Below are positions 45,791-54,920 of a stretch of DNA of 64,000 bases, piece by piece. Location of the stretch: assembly GCF_028330965.1 (NCBI RefSeq), contig NZ_JAQMUB010000021.1, positions 1 through 64,000 on the forward strand, read 5' to 3'. The position numbers were made by a program, and so were the translations under genes. The stretch's first letter is position 1; each line of letters opens with the position of its first letter. The notes under the pieces are model-generated. The model saw only the letters and a list, made by a program, of their open reading frames with translations. It was not told the DNA's origin and ran no database searches. Origin of the DNA: Oscillatoria sp. CS-180. GTDB lineage: Bacteria > Cyanobacteriota > Cyanobacteriia > Phormidesmidales > Phormidesmidaceae.

Positions 45791-46927
45791 GGCTTGCCAT
45801 AGCTGTGTGTAAGTGGCGATCGCTTCTCTTGGGAGGGGCAAGATAAACTCACTCTCTTGTAATTGTTCTGCGTTGGGGATCAGGACGCTTCCCAGAGAAT
45901 CATTCAAAAGTTCGCTACCGATGTTGGCATCTAACAAGAGTGGAGATAAGCCTTGAGAAAACAAGCTCAAAGGCGTCAGAACATCTTGCTGCCACCAGTA
46001 AGAGAGCCATGTTTTGTCAGCCGTCGTCAGGGATTGCGGATCGTCACTGCCGATTTGTGGGTTAGGCTTTGCCCATACATCCGCCGTCAACAGCGTGCTG
46101 GGTTTTGGAGAAACAGCCCCTAGTTGCCGATATCTCGACAGCACCGGTTGAATATCGGTTGACCAACCAGCAGCCAACCAGACATCTCCCATAATCAGAG
46201 ACTGCAAGTAATTGTCCGACGCATACACTCGAACCTGTGACGAGAGCTGATTGAGACGGTCAATCACATCACTGTGAGCTGTGGGATCAAGATCATTGGC
46301 TGAATATCCTAAGGATTTCAGAACGATCCCCAAGACTAAGCGTGGATGGTTAGGAAGTGCAATACGTTCTTTAAACTCTGGCCTTAGCAGATCTTCCCAA
46401 GCTGTAGGCTGCCATCCCAGTCGGTCGAAATGCCGCCGAGAGTAAGCTATTGTTAGATGCCCCCAACGGTAAGGAGCGGCCCACCAAGTGCCTGCTTCCA
46501 TTGGTAAACCTTGATCATTCCTCTGCAAGAGAGTCCGCCACTGAGCAGGTAAAGTAGACCAGCCTGGTATATCCCGAGGCTCTTTTAGAGGACTGATTAG
46601 CTGCTGTTGGATGGCCGCAGTAAGCCAGTAGTCGCTTAAACCTACCCAATTGGCGGTATTGACGACGACTGCATTGTCAGTGTCAGCAGCCTGACTCAGT
46701 GATGCTTGCCAATCTTGTAATTGCTTAAATAGGTCTGCCAGACTTTGCCGTGTGGTCAGACGTAGTTTCATACGGTCTGACAGGGTGTTCTCGACATCCG
46801 ACAAGAGTCGCGGCGGTACAATGCCTTTCAAAGCTGCAACGGTCAAGGTATTGTCAGCATTTTGACGACATGCCGACTGGGCGATCGCTAGCGCCATCAA
46901 CCCAACCAGCAAACTTCTTCGATTCAT
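45773..46927 (-). CDS. Solute-binding lipoprotein, PotD-like
   Basis: A 384-residue periplasmic binding protein of the spermidine/putrescine or iron (family 1) type. The lipoprotein signal is LVGLMALAIAQSAC, with Cys at about residue 20. The two-lobe fold shows in WWAAPYRWGHLTIAYSRRHFD, GWQPTAWEDLLRPEFKERIALPNHP and MGDVWLAAGWSTDIQPV. No permease or ATPase genes are adjacent, so it is an orphan in this window. Its ligand is uncertain. The stop region overlaps the convergent upstream neighbour. Confidence 0.78.
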   Translation of the reverse strand: MNRRSLLVGLMALAIAQSACRQNADNTLTVAALKGIVPPRLLSDVENTLSDRMKLRLTTRQSLADLFKQLQDWQASLSQAADTDNAVVVNTANWVGLSDYWLTAAIQQQLISPLKEPRDIPGWSTLPAQWRTLLQRNDQGLPMEAGTWWAAPYRWGHLTIAYSRRHFDRLGWQPTAWEDLLRPEFKERIALPNHPRLVLGIVLKSLGYSANDLDPTAHSDVIDRLNQLSSQVRVYASDNYLQSLIMGDVWLAAGWSTDIQPVLSRYRQLGAVSPKPSTLLTADVWAKPNPQIGSDDPQSLTTADKTWLSYWWQQDVLTPLSLFSQGLSPLLLDANIGSELLNDSLGSVLIPNAEQLQESEFILPLPREAIATYTQLWQALRRSK

Positions 46928-47114
46928 ACAGTGCGGTAATCGTGAGGGGTGAAATTAAACTCAACCACTAAGATTGAGTCGGTAACTCAGAACAACTACT
47001 GCCAGCGTATCAAATTGTGTTCTTGCCCCCAGCAGCAATTGGGCAAACAGGACTACTATCAATGGATCAGAAAGCAGTCAAACCGAGTGCTCCGCAACTA
47101 TTCACGAGGGCTTA

Positions 47115-47206
47115 TAGCGATCCTAATTTAAACCTTGAATGAGATTTTCCAAGGAAAACCTTATTTAAAAAGCCTTCTCGCCTCCCCAAATCACCTGGAA
47201 TGGCTA
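47115..47206 (+). mobile_element. MITE-like element, family 3, with TA target duplication
   Basis: A 92-base element from TAGCGATCCTAATTT to ACCTGGAATGGCTA, flanked by TA at 47113-47114 and 47207-47208. The ends are imperfect inverted repeats (TAGCGATCC versus TAGCCATTCC). Its interior is unrelated to families 1 and 2, but the termini and TA target are shared. Confidence 0.6.
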
Positions 47207-47457
47207 TAGGGTTAAAGGAAAGGGGACCGCTGAAATTGAGTAATGCACCGTACCAACACACCACACAAATCGTTGTTCCTCTGGTCAAGAATTGAAAAAA
47301 GAAAATTATATTTTTTTCTTTATTGCGCTTATTGTCTTTTAGGTTCTATTAAGAGTGGATAAGCTGTTCGGGTTTTGTTCTGAGTTGCCTGTTTTTATTG
47401 CATTTGACCTAAAAGTTTCATTCAAAATTTCATTTTCATTTGCAAGGAATCAAGCCA

Positions 47458-47704
47458 TCAGCGAAGCCAATAACACTGCTCTCTGCTAACAACTAAGCAT
47501 GTAGTGATGACAGATTTCTTTTGCCGGTGAACCTTCATGAGCACTTCAAGATATCCGTCTTTGGGAAGGTAAAAAAGCTCGGATAGGCCGTCTACGTCAG
47601 GGATAGCATTGATATATAGAGATAATGAGTAAAATTTGCTCTAAGTCCTGTAGTTCTTGGCATCCCTCAAGCTGTAGCTTTAATCTAGTGGCCTCCTGAG
47701 GGGC
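47458..47704 (-). pseudogene. Possible decayed reading frame
   Basis: On the minus strand APQEATRLKLQLEGCQELQD then LEQILLIISIYQCYP runs to a stop at about 47597, and in another frame IPDVDGLSELFYLPKDGYLE then VLMKVHRQKKS continues to a stop at 47458. Both halves have normal protein composition, which suggests one gene broken by a frameshift. I recognise no family. It may be chance. Confidence 0.25.
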
Positions 47705-47941
47705 TAAGCGATGAACTTATATGTACTGCAAATACGCAATGTTGAATATTCATTTTTAAGCTGGATAAGCTTCTATAGACACAATCCCCTCTGCTAAAGT
47801 CATTCGACATAAATAGCCGAAAAAACAGAATCTTAAATTGACCTAAATATGTCAACAAATTTTAAATGATTATCTACATACGACCTATTGAAAAATTCCA
47901 GCTATAGGATGTAATTAATTCTATTGAGAGCTTAGCGTCAT

Positions 47942-48310
47942 ATGGAACCTATTCAGGAACAGGTCACTTTGCTGACCCAAAAAGTTGACGCACTTCATCA
48001 GGTGGTTGAACAGGTTGACTCTCGTGTGTCCGAAATTCTCGTGAAATCCCAATCTCAGCCCGAATCTAATATTTTGGATGATGAGCGTCATCCACATATT
48101 ATGTCGAGTAGTAGCGGGCAGCGAGGTGAGGCTCTACTGGTTCACAAAGACATCTTGATGGACTCAGCGTACATTGACCCAGAAACGTCTGGTGACGATA
48201 CCGTTTTATCTCCGGAGGTGCAGATTCAGAGACTAACAGCCCAACTGACAGCTGCGTACAATCGCATTGCAGCTTTAGAAGAGCAGCTGCTAGCTATTCG
48301 TACTCATTAA
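47942..48310 (+). CDS. Small coiled-coil protein, cyanobacterial
   Basis: A 122-residue soluble protein. Residues about 3-40 form a heptad-like helix (QVTLLTQKVDALHQVVEQVDSRV minus ends). A Ser-rich middle leads to LLVHKDILMD and a C-terminal helix, LSPEVQIQRLTAQLTAAYNR then IAALEEQLLAIR. I recall the HKDIL.D and LSPEVQIQRLTAQLTAAYNRIAALEEQL segments from cyanobacterial proteins of unknown function. The ends may dimerise as coiled coils. It stands alone, with gaps on both sides. Confidence 0.65.
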   Translation: MEPIQEQVTLLTQKVDALHQVVEQVDSRVSEILVKSQSQPESNILDDERHPHIMSSSSGQRGEALLVHKDILMDSAYIDPETSGDDTVLSPEVQIQRLTAQLTAAYNRIAALEEQLLAIRTH

Positions 48311-48947
48311 ACGCCAGCAACAAGGCAGCAGACGGAGGATATTGCCTTGATTGCTTGTTCGAGTCGTTTTAATGACTTCTATTGTTTGAACACGTCTGTT
48401 TTTGGAAGCCGGGGTGCACAACTTAATGAAAGGCCATGAGTTCAACGATAGAGAGAAGAGATTATTTCTAGGTACTGAGATCTCTATCTTGCTGAGTGGT
48501 CTGAACCCAATCACTACGAAGTACTCAACATCTCAACACAAACGCAGCAGCGAGATACGAGCTGCGATCGCCCCCAATCTATTTTTGAAGACCTAAACAT
48601 CTCCTCATCCCTGAAAATCGATCTTGTTGGGTGAACCAGTACAGCAATGTACTACGTCCAGAAAGGGATAGCCGTTGCCAGTTCCGCTAGAACAAGACGG
48701 CGAGCCCGTGAACAATGCGCTCAGCACCCGGATGCCATTGAGTGCACAAGCCTAGATACGAAGGCTGTGTTTTCTGAGCACGTGCGTAATTCTTGTGAAC
48801 CGTTAGGGTTTCCTATCGAGATATTTGAAGTCTCTGTTGTCACATAGAATTACGCTCCACCTGCGAGAGAATTTAGAGCTAAAGTGATGACGATGTAAAA
48901 ACTTGTCATGTTGACGGGTTTACTTTCTCGAAGGTCTACCAGCGACT
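48311..48947. other. Intergenic region with a degenerate MITE-like copy
   Basis: No supported gene. Two frames of about 65 codons (48402-48596 and 48647-48847) lack protein features, and the second runs through the repeat at 48669-48766. Nothing else stands out. Confidence 0.4.
48669..48766 (+). mobile_element. MITE-like element, family 1 (degenerate copy)
   Basis: TAGCCGTTGCCAGTTCCGC and ACAAGACGGCGAGCCC at the left, then ACCCGGATGCCATTGAGTGC and ACAAGCCTAGATA, align with the copies at 3293 and 3920. The right end (GAAGGCTG) has lost the TAGC terminus, so this copy looks old and inactive. Confidence 0.65.
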
Positions 48948-49214
48948 ATGAACAATAAGCAGCAAGCCAGCCGGGAGATAGCCGCTCGGAAATTTATGCA
49001 CTCCCTTGAGGAGCTAGAAACGGTATTCCAGTCAGACTCTACGACTTCTAAACCGTCTGCTGCTATTGATATCGATCCCCCCCAAGTCGACCCTGATAAG
49101 ACTGCTCAATTCCCCCACGCTGAAAACTCTGAAAGCTTGGGGGCATTACTCGATGAAGCGGTTCAGGATATTGATCAGTTCATGGCGCAGCATTTGAACG
49201 ACTTGAATGAATAG
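48948..49214 (+). CDS. Small acidic protein, cyanobacterial hypothetical
   Basis: An 88-residue acidic soluble protein. The N-terminal helix ASREIAARKFMHSLEELETV and the C-terminal helix LGALLDEAVQDIDQFMAQHL flank a Pro/Asp-rich linker. The KFM.SL..LE....... and L.EA..DI..F pattern seems familiar from small cyanobacterial hypothetical proteins, but I cannot name it. It converges with the methyltransferase gene, 10 bases away. Confidence 0.55.
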   Translation: MNNKQQASREIAARKFMHSLEELETVFQSDSTTSKPSAAIDIDPPQVDPDKTAQFPHAENSESLGALLDEAVQDIDQFMAQHLNDLNE

Positions 49215-49224
49215 TGTGGTGAGC

Positions 49225-50001
49225 TTATTGCCGTTGGCGAACAGCTTCAAACAAAATAACGGCTGCCGCAACGCCAACATTCAAGGACTCAACTGAGGCC
49301 GCCATAGGAATTGCGATGGTGTGATTCGCTTGTGAGAGTGTTTCAGGGGAGAGTCCACCACCTTCGTTGCCCATGACGAGAACAGTTGGTTGGGCAAAAT
49401 TGATGTCCCAATAGGCAACAGCTCCTGCTGATGCCGTCGCGAGAACCTGACAGCCTTGCTGCTGCCAGGTAGATAGTTGGGCTGGCAGTGTATGGGTGAC
49501 CTGTTTGCTGACTCGGAACCACTGTCCTGCCGAAGCGCGAAGAACTTTGGGATGGGCTAAATCAACGCTGTCATTCGTGAGCCACAGACCGTCACTGTTC
49601 ACAGCAGCGGCGGTACGGATCAGCGTGCCCAAGTTGCCGGGATCTTGGATGGATTCAAGGACGATCCCCAAGTGGGGCATTGTGTGAGGCAACGTTATTT
49701 CTTGATAAGGTGCGATCGCAACCACGCCATCCGGAGTCTTAGTTGTAGCAATTCCTTGTAGAATCTCATCGCTAACAGCTTCTTGTCGTTTTGTCCGGTG
49801 CTGAAGCTGCTGCCAGAGGGAAGCATGTTGGGCTTGCCAATGTGGGGTGGCACAAACCGCTTCTAGGGGATAGTCAGCTGCGATCGCCTCTTGAATGAGA
49901 TGAGTTCCTTCAACTAAGAACTGCTGAGAGGACTTGCGATACTTCACCTGATGAAGCTTACGGAGTTCTTTTATCCAGGGGTTTTTCAGACTTGTCAGCA
50001 T
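49225..50001 (-). CDS. SpoU/TrmH-family RNA methyltransferase
   Basis: A 258-residue SPOUT methyltransferase that would 2'-O-methylate rRNA or tRNA with SAM. The N-terminal substrate-binding domain has LVEGTHLIQEAIAADYPLE. The C-terminal knot has motif 1 ESIQDPGNLGTLIRTAAAV, motif 2 LVMGNEGGGLSPETL and motif 3 IPMAASVESLNVGVAAAVIL, all intact. The RNA target (RlmB-like or a tRNA) cannot be decided by reading. A tRNA-Leu gene lies upstream on the same strand. Confidence 0.93.
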   Translation of the reverse strand: MLTSLKNPWIKELRKLHQVKYRKSSQQFLVEGTHLIQEAIAADYPLEAVCATPHWQAQHASLWQQLQHRTKRQEAVSDEILQGIATTKTPDGVVAIAPYQEITLPHTMPHLGIVLESIQDPGNLGTLIRTAAAVNSDGLWLTNDSVDLAHPKVLRASAGQWFRVSKQVTHTLPAQLSTWQQQGCQVLATASAGAVAYWDINFAQPTVLVMGNEGGGLSPETLSQANHTIAIPMAASVESLNVGVAAAVILFEAVRQRQ

Positions 50002-50168
50002 AGTCCCCTTAACCCCACGACATTAATACCTTTACAAAAACAAATAGATACCATCGACGGCAATCAAATATCGTTAACCCCCAATCAGGTGGGAAGTTGA
50101 TTCAATCGCCTCGATCAACTTCTGCTCAATGGCATTCTCAGGGAGTTGAAAACTAATAATTTTTGTAA

Positions 50169-50252
50169 TGCGGAACCCGGGACTTGAACCCGGAAGTTCT
50201 TGCGAACACTAGAACCTGAATCTAGCGCGTCTACCAATTCCGCCAGTTCCGC
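50169..50252 (-). tRNA. tRNA-Leu (CAG)
   Basis: A class II tRNA with acceptor GCGGAAC...GTTCCGC, discriminator A, D-arm GGCGGAATTGGTAGACGC, anticodon loop TTCAGGT within a CTAGA/TCTAG stem, a long variable arm (GTTCGCAAGAAC) and T-loop GGTTCAAGTCC. The CCA end is not encoded. It is the first of three tRNA-Leu genes within 5.6 kb. Confidence 0.96.
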
Positions 50253-50510
50253 TCAACTAACCTGCGTCAAAACTACTCTATTTCAACAGCAGTTTTTTAT
50301 CATCTTCTACGACTTGCTGTTCGTCAACCCTAGTCTAAGAGAAATGTTCTATGGATTGAGGTATTACGATGATGTCTCTCTTAGGTAGTACTGAAAACAT
50401 TTAGAGAAAATGGTTGAATTGTGTAAAATCTAGACGAAAATTCACATCTGAGTTGTTGTGCTCAGGTTTTGGAGGGTAAGCCCATCGTCACATCCACTGG
50501 TATTCAACAG

Positions 50511-51857
50511 ATGTCTAATTCCCCTGAAGCAGATGACTCGGTGCTGGAGATTAGGGGACAACATCCCCTCTCAGGCCATATTAAGGTGAGTGGCGCTAAA
50601 AATTCTGCGCTGGTCGTTATGGCTGGAACGCTTTTATGCTCTCAAGCCTGTCGCTTACGAAACATTCCAGATTTAGTTGATGTGGAGCGGATGGCGGCTG
50701 TGCTGACTGCTCTAGGCGTCAAAGTGACTAAGGAGGCAGATTGCCTAGATGTCGACCCGTCTGACATCAGCCATACTCGGGCTCCCTATGAAATTGTTAG
50801 TAAGTTACGGGCTAGCTTTTTCGTAATTGGCCCCTTGTTAGCTCGGATGGGGGTAGCTCGTATTCCCTTACCAGGCGGCTGTGCGATCGGTGCTCGTCCC
50901 GTAGAACTTCATGTTCGCGGCTTGCAGGCGATGGGAGCTGATGTTCAAATCGAACACGGTACGGTTCATGCTTGTATTCCAGGAACCCGAGGTCGCCTAC
51001 AGGGGGCCAAGATATATCTTGATTACCCTAGCGTTGGCGCTACTGAGACGCTGATGATGGCTGCGACTCTGGCTGACGGCGAAACGATTATTGATAATGC
51101 CGCTCAGGAGCCTGAAGTGGCTGATTTGGCTAACTTCTGTCGAGCGATGGGTGCTCGCATTCGTGGCGTAGGGACAAAAACCCTAACTATTGTGGGAGTT
51201 CCCAGCCTTCACAGCACTGAATATGCCATCATTCCAGACCGCATCGAAGCCGGAACGTTTCTCATTGCCGGAGCTATCACTCGCTCAACATTGACGCTAT
51301 CACCAGTGGTCCCTGAACATCTGGGAGCTGTGATTGCGAAGCTCCGCGAGGCGGGATCAGACGTCCAGATTGAATCTCACAACCGCGTTCGACTGCTGCC
51401 CGGTGAAGAGATCCTCCCTACGGACATCCAAACGCTGCCCTACCCTGGATTTCCTACTGATATGCAGGCTCAATTCATGGCGCTGATGACTCTAAGCAAT
51501 GGCAACAGCTTGATCACTGAGACGGTTTTCGAAAATCGACTGCGCCACGTTGCTGAATTTAATCGGATGGGGGCCAATATTCGAGTCAACGGAAATTGTG
51601 CTGTGGTCCAGGGATCTTCCATACTCTCTGGAGCGCCTGTTATGGCAACTGATCTGCGAGCGTCTGCAGCGCTAGTCTTAGCTGGGCTGGGGGCACACGG
51701 TACGACAGTCATGAGTGGCTTGCATCACTTGGATCGGGGCTATGAACGGCTGGAGCGCAAGCTTACTCAAGCGGGTGCTCGTATCACCCGAATTGATGGT
51801 CAGTCGTCAACGTCGCCTTCCGACGTTACGCATTCAACAGTGCAGCCTAGCCATTAA
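50511..51857 (+). CDS. murA: UDP-N-acetylglucosamine 1-carboxyvinyltransferase
   Basis: MurA adds enolpyruvate to UDP-GlcNAc, the first committed peptidoglycan step and the target of fosfomycin. From the ATG at 50511 it has 448 residues. Landmarks are [13 protein letters not shown] (Lys30), [16 protein letters not shown], the catalytic cysteine at about 124 in [16 protein letters not shown], and [13 protein letters not shown]. The cysteine is present, so fosfomycin sensitivity is expected. A TTG start at 50469 is possible, but GGAGGG at 50471-50476 would then be inside the coding region. It shares the UDP-GlcNAc route with glmS in this window. Confidence 0.95.
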   Translation: MSNSPEADDSVLEIRGQHPLSGHIKVSGAKNSALVVMAGTLLCSQACRLRNIPDLVDVERMAAVLTALGVKVTKEADCLDVDPSDISHTRAPYEIVSKLRASFFVIGPLLARMGVARIPLPGGCAIGARPVELHVRGLQAMGADVQIEHGTVHACIPGTRGRLQGAKIYLDYPSVGATETLMMAATLADGETIIDNAAQEPEVADLANFCRAMGARIRGVGTKTLTIVGVPSLHSTEYAIIPDRIEAGTFLIAGAITRSTLTLSPVVPEHLGAVIAKLREAGSDVQIESHNRVRLLPGEEILPTDIQTLPYPGFPTDMQAQFMALMTLSNGNSLITETVFENRLRHVAEFNRMGANIRVNGNCAVVQGSSILSGAPVMATDLRASAALVLAGLGAHGTTVMSGLHHLDRGYERLERKLTQAGARITRIDGQSSTSPSDVTHSTVQPSH

Positions 51858-52014
51858 GGGGATATCCCTAGCGGTTCAGTCAGTTCTTTACGCTTCTGCC
51901 CTTGGCGGATTAAGTCAAGGGCGGATGACTCCGTTGTCGCGATCGCGATTAAACCGTCATGATAGGAGTGAATGCTTACAGCTCTCCTACTCAATTTGCT
52001 ACTGATATCGCCAC

Positions 52015-52893
52015 ATGGAACTCATTGACCAAAAGAAGGTTTTGTCCGGCTTGAAGGCGGATGCTTTTAGGCATCCCCTTGATTTAGAAGCGACTTCGGC
52101 CCTGCGACAGCTGCCAGGCTTGGATATTATTATCCGGACGCTGCTGGGACCCATTGCAGAGCAGGTTTTCTATCTCGACAACATTTCCTCTAGTGTGCTG
52201 GTGGGAGAGCAACAGTTACCTCACCTTCACAAGCTGCTTACTGAAGCCTGCCAGATTCTTGAGTTGGAGATGCCCCAGCTGTATGTGCGGCAGCACCCTG
52301 TCCCTAATGCCTATACGTTTGCTATGCGGGGAAGGCAGCCGTTTATTGTCATTCATACATCGTTGATTGAATTGCTAGAGCCCGCCGAGATTCAGGCCGT
52401 TATTGGTCACGAGCTGGGTCATCTTAAGTGCGACCACAGTGTGTACCTGACATTGGCTAACCTAATAACCCTGGCGGCTAGCCAGTTGCCTTTTGCAGAA
52501 ATTTTAATCCCTACATTCCAATCGCAGATTATGGAATGGGTTAGATGTGCAGAGTTCACCTGCGATCGCGCGGCGCTGCTGGTCGTCCAAGACGCAAAGA
52601 CGGTTGCCTCTGTTCTGATGAAATTATCAGGGGGGTCGCCCAGCCTCTCGCCACAACTCAATGTCGATGCTTTTTTGGAACAGGCGCGGGCCTATGATGC
52701 CGCCGTTAGTTCAGAGGTGGGCGAATTGGTCAAACAGGTCCGCTCGCAGGATTTGTCCCATCCCTTACCTGTGCTCAGAGCTAGGGAAATTGATCGATGG
52801 TTTAGCAGCCCAGATTATCAGGCTTTGCTTAATGGCAGCACAAGGAAGTATAATCAAGAAATGTCATCTAAGGGCGGATGGCGGAATTGGTAG
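52015..52893 (+). CDS. M48-family zinc metalloprotease whose 3' end enters a tRNA gene
   Basis: A 292-residue HtpX/Ste24-like peptidase. The zinc site is complete: His132, Glu133 and His136 in VIGHELGHLKCD and Glu180 in RCAEFTCDRAALL. Two hydrophobic stretches (IIIRTLLGPIA and LANLITLAASQLPFAEIL) flank the site, but the protein may be only loosely membrane-bound. The last codons and the TAG stop (52891-52893) lie within the tRNA-Leu(CAA) gene, overlapping it by 22 bases on the same strand. RNase P cutting at 52871/52872 would remove the stop. No earlier in-frame stop exists. Confidence 0.9.
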   Translation: MELIDQKKVLSGLKADAFRHPLDLEATSALRQLPGLDIIIRTLLGPIAEQVFYLDNISSSVLVGEQQLPHLHKLLTEACQILELEMPQLYVRQHPVPNAYTFAMRGRQPFIVIHTSLIELLEPAEIQAVIGHELGHLKCDHSVYLTLANLITLAASQLPFAEILIPTFQSQIMEWVRCAEFTCDRAALLVVQDAKTVASVLMKLSGGSPSLSPQLNVDAFLEQARAYDAAVSSEVGELVKQVRSQDLSHPLPVLRAREIDRWFSSPDYQALLNGSTRKYNQEMSSKGGWRNW

Positions 52894-52953
52894 ACGCACC
52901 ACACTCAAAATGTGGCGGCTTCGGTCGTGAGAGTTCGAGTCTCTCTCCGCCCA
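52872..52953 (+). tRNA. tRNA-Leu (CAA)
   Basis: A class II tRNA with acceptor GGGCGGA...TCCGCCC, discriminator A, D-arm GGCGGAATTGGTAGACGC, anticodon loop CTCAAAA in a CCACA/TGTGG stem, a variable arm around CGGCTTCGGTCG, and T-loop GTTCGAGTC. Its 5' part doubles as the end of the M48 coding region. CCA is not encoded. Confidence 0.96.
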
Positions 52954-52974
52954 TGTCAAATCTAGGGTTAAATT

Positions 52975-53166
52975 ATGGCGACGCTGAAGCGATGGGAATC
53001 GCCTCGCCGTTCGGGGCGTAACGACAAGGGTCGTGGCGGTACTGCACGACAAAAGCAGCTTCGCAAGCGCGAGAAGCTGTTGAGGAAGCGTTTGAAGTCA
53101 TCTAGCGAAAAAGGTGGAAGAGAGGTCACAGACCTCTCTTTTTTTTGCGCGATGCGTTGCCCGTAG
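52975..53166 (+). CDS. Uncertain short basic frame after tRNA-Leu
   Basis: A 63-codon frame, very rich in Arg and Lys (RRSGRNDKGRGG, then RQKQLRKREKLLRKRLKSS). It runs through an intrinsic terminator at 53118-53146, which argues against translation to its end. No clear ribosome site is present. It could be a small nucleic-acid-binding protein or simply the trailer of the tRNA transcript. Confidence 0.25.
   Translation: MATLKRWESPRRSGRNDKGRGGTARQKQLRKREKLLRKRLKSSSEKGGREVTDLSFFCAMRCP
53118..53146 (+). terminator. Intrinsic terminator after the tRNA-Leu(CAA) region
   Basis: AAGAGAGGTC (53118-53127) pairs with GACCTCTCTT (53131-53140) with an ACA loop, followed by a T-run to 53146. It would end the M48-tRNA transcript. 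Confidence 0.92.
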
Positions 53167-53232
53167 TGGTATTGCTTTGCGAATGAGCCCTGTTGGACAA
53201 GCTGGGATAGAGAAGGCGGTGGTTTTGGTTGC

Positions 53233-54756
53233 TCATGGTTGTGAGTCTTGATGTAGGGCGATCGCACTCATCGGTTCGACTAAAACCCTGAACTGTCCCT
53301 CTGCATTCACGGTGATAACGCGATCGCACAGAGTGGATTGGGATGCAGACTGAATAATGTCACAGTAGTCGCCTGCCGGCAATTGGGTTTGAAACGTGTG
53401 GACTAGGGCAGTTTCTTCGCGGTTAATGACAATAAAGCCGCGCTCGCCTCGACCAAAAGCAATCTGATTACGTCCGTTGCTCCACCAATCAGTGACTTCA
53501 GGAACCGCTTGTGTAGCTGCGCGGAAAGCCACCATAGCAGTCACGGCAGGCTGCCGATGTTCGCAGATCCAGGCATCGCCGCAGCCTAAACCATCTGGTT
53601 CATAAACCCTGCGAGTGCGACCGTCTGCCATGGTTGGTGGTCCCTGTTCTGATGTCTCGAAGGCATAACTTGACATGATGCGCGGTTTACCGTAGGGATA
53701 GGCCAGCATAAATACCATCGACAGGGTGTGAAGTTGTCCATCGTGGTAGGTCAGGTAAGTGCCCCCGCCACCGTGCCCCCGCTGCTTATCGTGATTGTCA
53801 ATGAACACAACGGCTTGATGACTAGGCACCAATTCAGCGTTCTGTTCGAAGGTTTGCAGATCGGCCAGGGTAAGATTGCCCACATTGAGGAAGGCTTCGC
53901 CCACCAGACGGCCATACTCAAATTCGACAACGTCTCCAAGCGCGTAGTAACTCTGCTTTTTAATCGCCTCAGTTCCTGGATCAATGACCTCTTGATAAAT
54001 AAACGGATCGAGTTCGGTGCGATCGCGAGTTTGCTGCAAAATAACCGCGAGATCGTCGCTGCGGATATGCTTGGCGGCGTCAATTCGAAACCCTGCAATG
54101 CCGAGGCTAACCAAATCGACAAGATAGTCAGCCAGTTGAGACTGGACATGGGGAGACGCGGTATTTAAATCGGGTAGGCTTACTAGTTCGCACTGCGTTA
54201 CCTGCTCAGCGTCTTGATAGTTTGTGATGGGACGACGGCAGGGATTGAAGTCTTCTGACTGGTATAGACCAGGATAATCGTAGCGGCTAAACTTAGTTCC
54301 GGCTGAACCAATCGTGTTGTCTAACGCAGCCATATGATTGATAACGGCGTCAGCATAAATTTCAACGCCAGCTGTTCGGCATCGCTGAACCATATTCCTG
54401 AGCTGGGCGCGATCGCCACTACGACTGACAAGCTGATAGCTCACAGGTTGATATCGCTGCCACCAGGGAAATCCCTGTTCTGCGGCGACAATATGCTCCT
54501 GAGGTGGCGAAATTTGAACAGCGTGATAGCCCTGTGGACCTAAGAATGCTTCACATTCCTGAGCAATGTCATCCCAAGTCCATTCGAACAGGTGAACAAT
54601 TACTGAACTTTGAGCTAACTCTGATCCTGCTGAACGAGACAACATCTTTGATGCTAAAGGTTTGAACCCTAGCACCATCAGAGAGCACACAATGCTAAAT
54701 CCACCTGTGGCCCAAACGTATCGTTGCCATAATCGTGACCCAAACCGAGCATTCAT
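53233..54756 (-). CDS. Alpha-amylase (GH13), exported
   Basis: A 507-residue starch/glycogen-type hydrolase from the ATG at 54756, which has AGGAG ten bases upstream; the frame opens at 54822. The N-terminal segment has a hydrophobic stretch (TGGFSIVCSLMVLGF), so the enzyme is probably periplasmic or membrane-anchored. The barrel opens VHLFEWTWDDIAQEC and has YADAVINHM. The catalytic set is Asp226 in GFRIDAAKH, Glu256 in IYQEVI and Asp323 in FIDNHD. The fold matches the animal/Streptomyces-like GH13 subgroup. A C-terminal beta domain follows. ndhL lies upstream on the same strand. Product specificity cannot be read. Confidence 0.93.
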   Translation of the reverse strand: MNARFGSRLWQRYVWATGGFSIVCSLMVLGFKPLASKMLSRSAGSELAQSSVIVHLFEWTWDDIAQECEAFLGPQGYHAVQISPPQEHIVAAEQGFPWWQRYQPVSYQLVSRSGDRAQLRNMVQRCRTAGVEIYADAVINHMAALDNTIGSAGTKFSRYDYPGLYQSEDFNPCRRPITNYQDAEQVTQCELVSLPDLNTASPHVQSQLADYLVDLVSLGIAGFRIDAAKHIRSDDLAVILQQTRDRTELDPFIYQEVIDPGTEAIKKQSYYALGDVVEFEYGRLVGEAFLNVGNLTLADLQTFEQNAELVPSHQAVVFIDNHDKQRGHGGGGTYLTYHDGQLHTLSMVFMLAYPYGKPRIMSSYAFETSEQGPPTMADGRTRRVYEPDGLGCGDAWICEHRQPAVTAMVAFRAATQAVPEVTDWWSNGRNQIAFGRGERGFIVINREETALVHTFQTQLPAGDYCDIIQSASQSTLCDRVITVNAEGQFRVLVEPMSAIALHQDSQP

Positions 54757-54920
54757 GGGTCTTATTCTCCTAGACGCCTGTAAACCCTTGTAATGAAAAT
54801 TCCCAAATCGGAGCAATCTCAATAGCGATCGCTCTCAGTTGTTTCGAGGGATGAACAGGCTTGAATGAGAAAATCAGAAAAACAAAATCGGCCTGGCTTG
54901 TACGTCGCTTCCACGCAGGA

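Larger units (their letters stand above)
46928..47941. other. 1-kb AT-rich intergenic region
   Basis: The largest gene-free stretch in the window. It holds a MITE-like element at 47115-47206 and a possible decayed leftward reading frame at about 47458-47704, both listed separately. The remainder is AT-rich with homopolymer runs near 47297-47330, and I see no RNA gene or clear promoter in it. The bases just before 47942 lack a strong ribosome site. Confidence 0.45.

Noticed and set aside
48647-48847. 66-codon frame in the gap before 48948
   Set aside because: Most of it is a degenerate MITE-like repeat read in frame.
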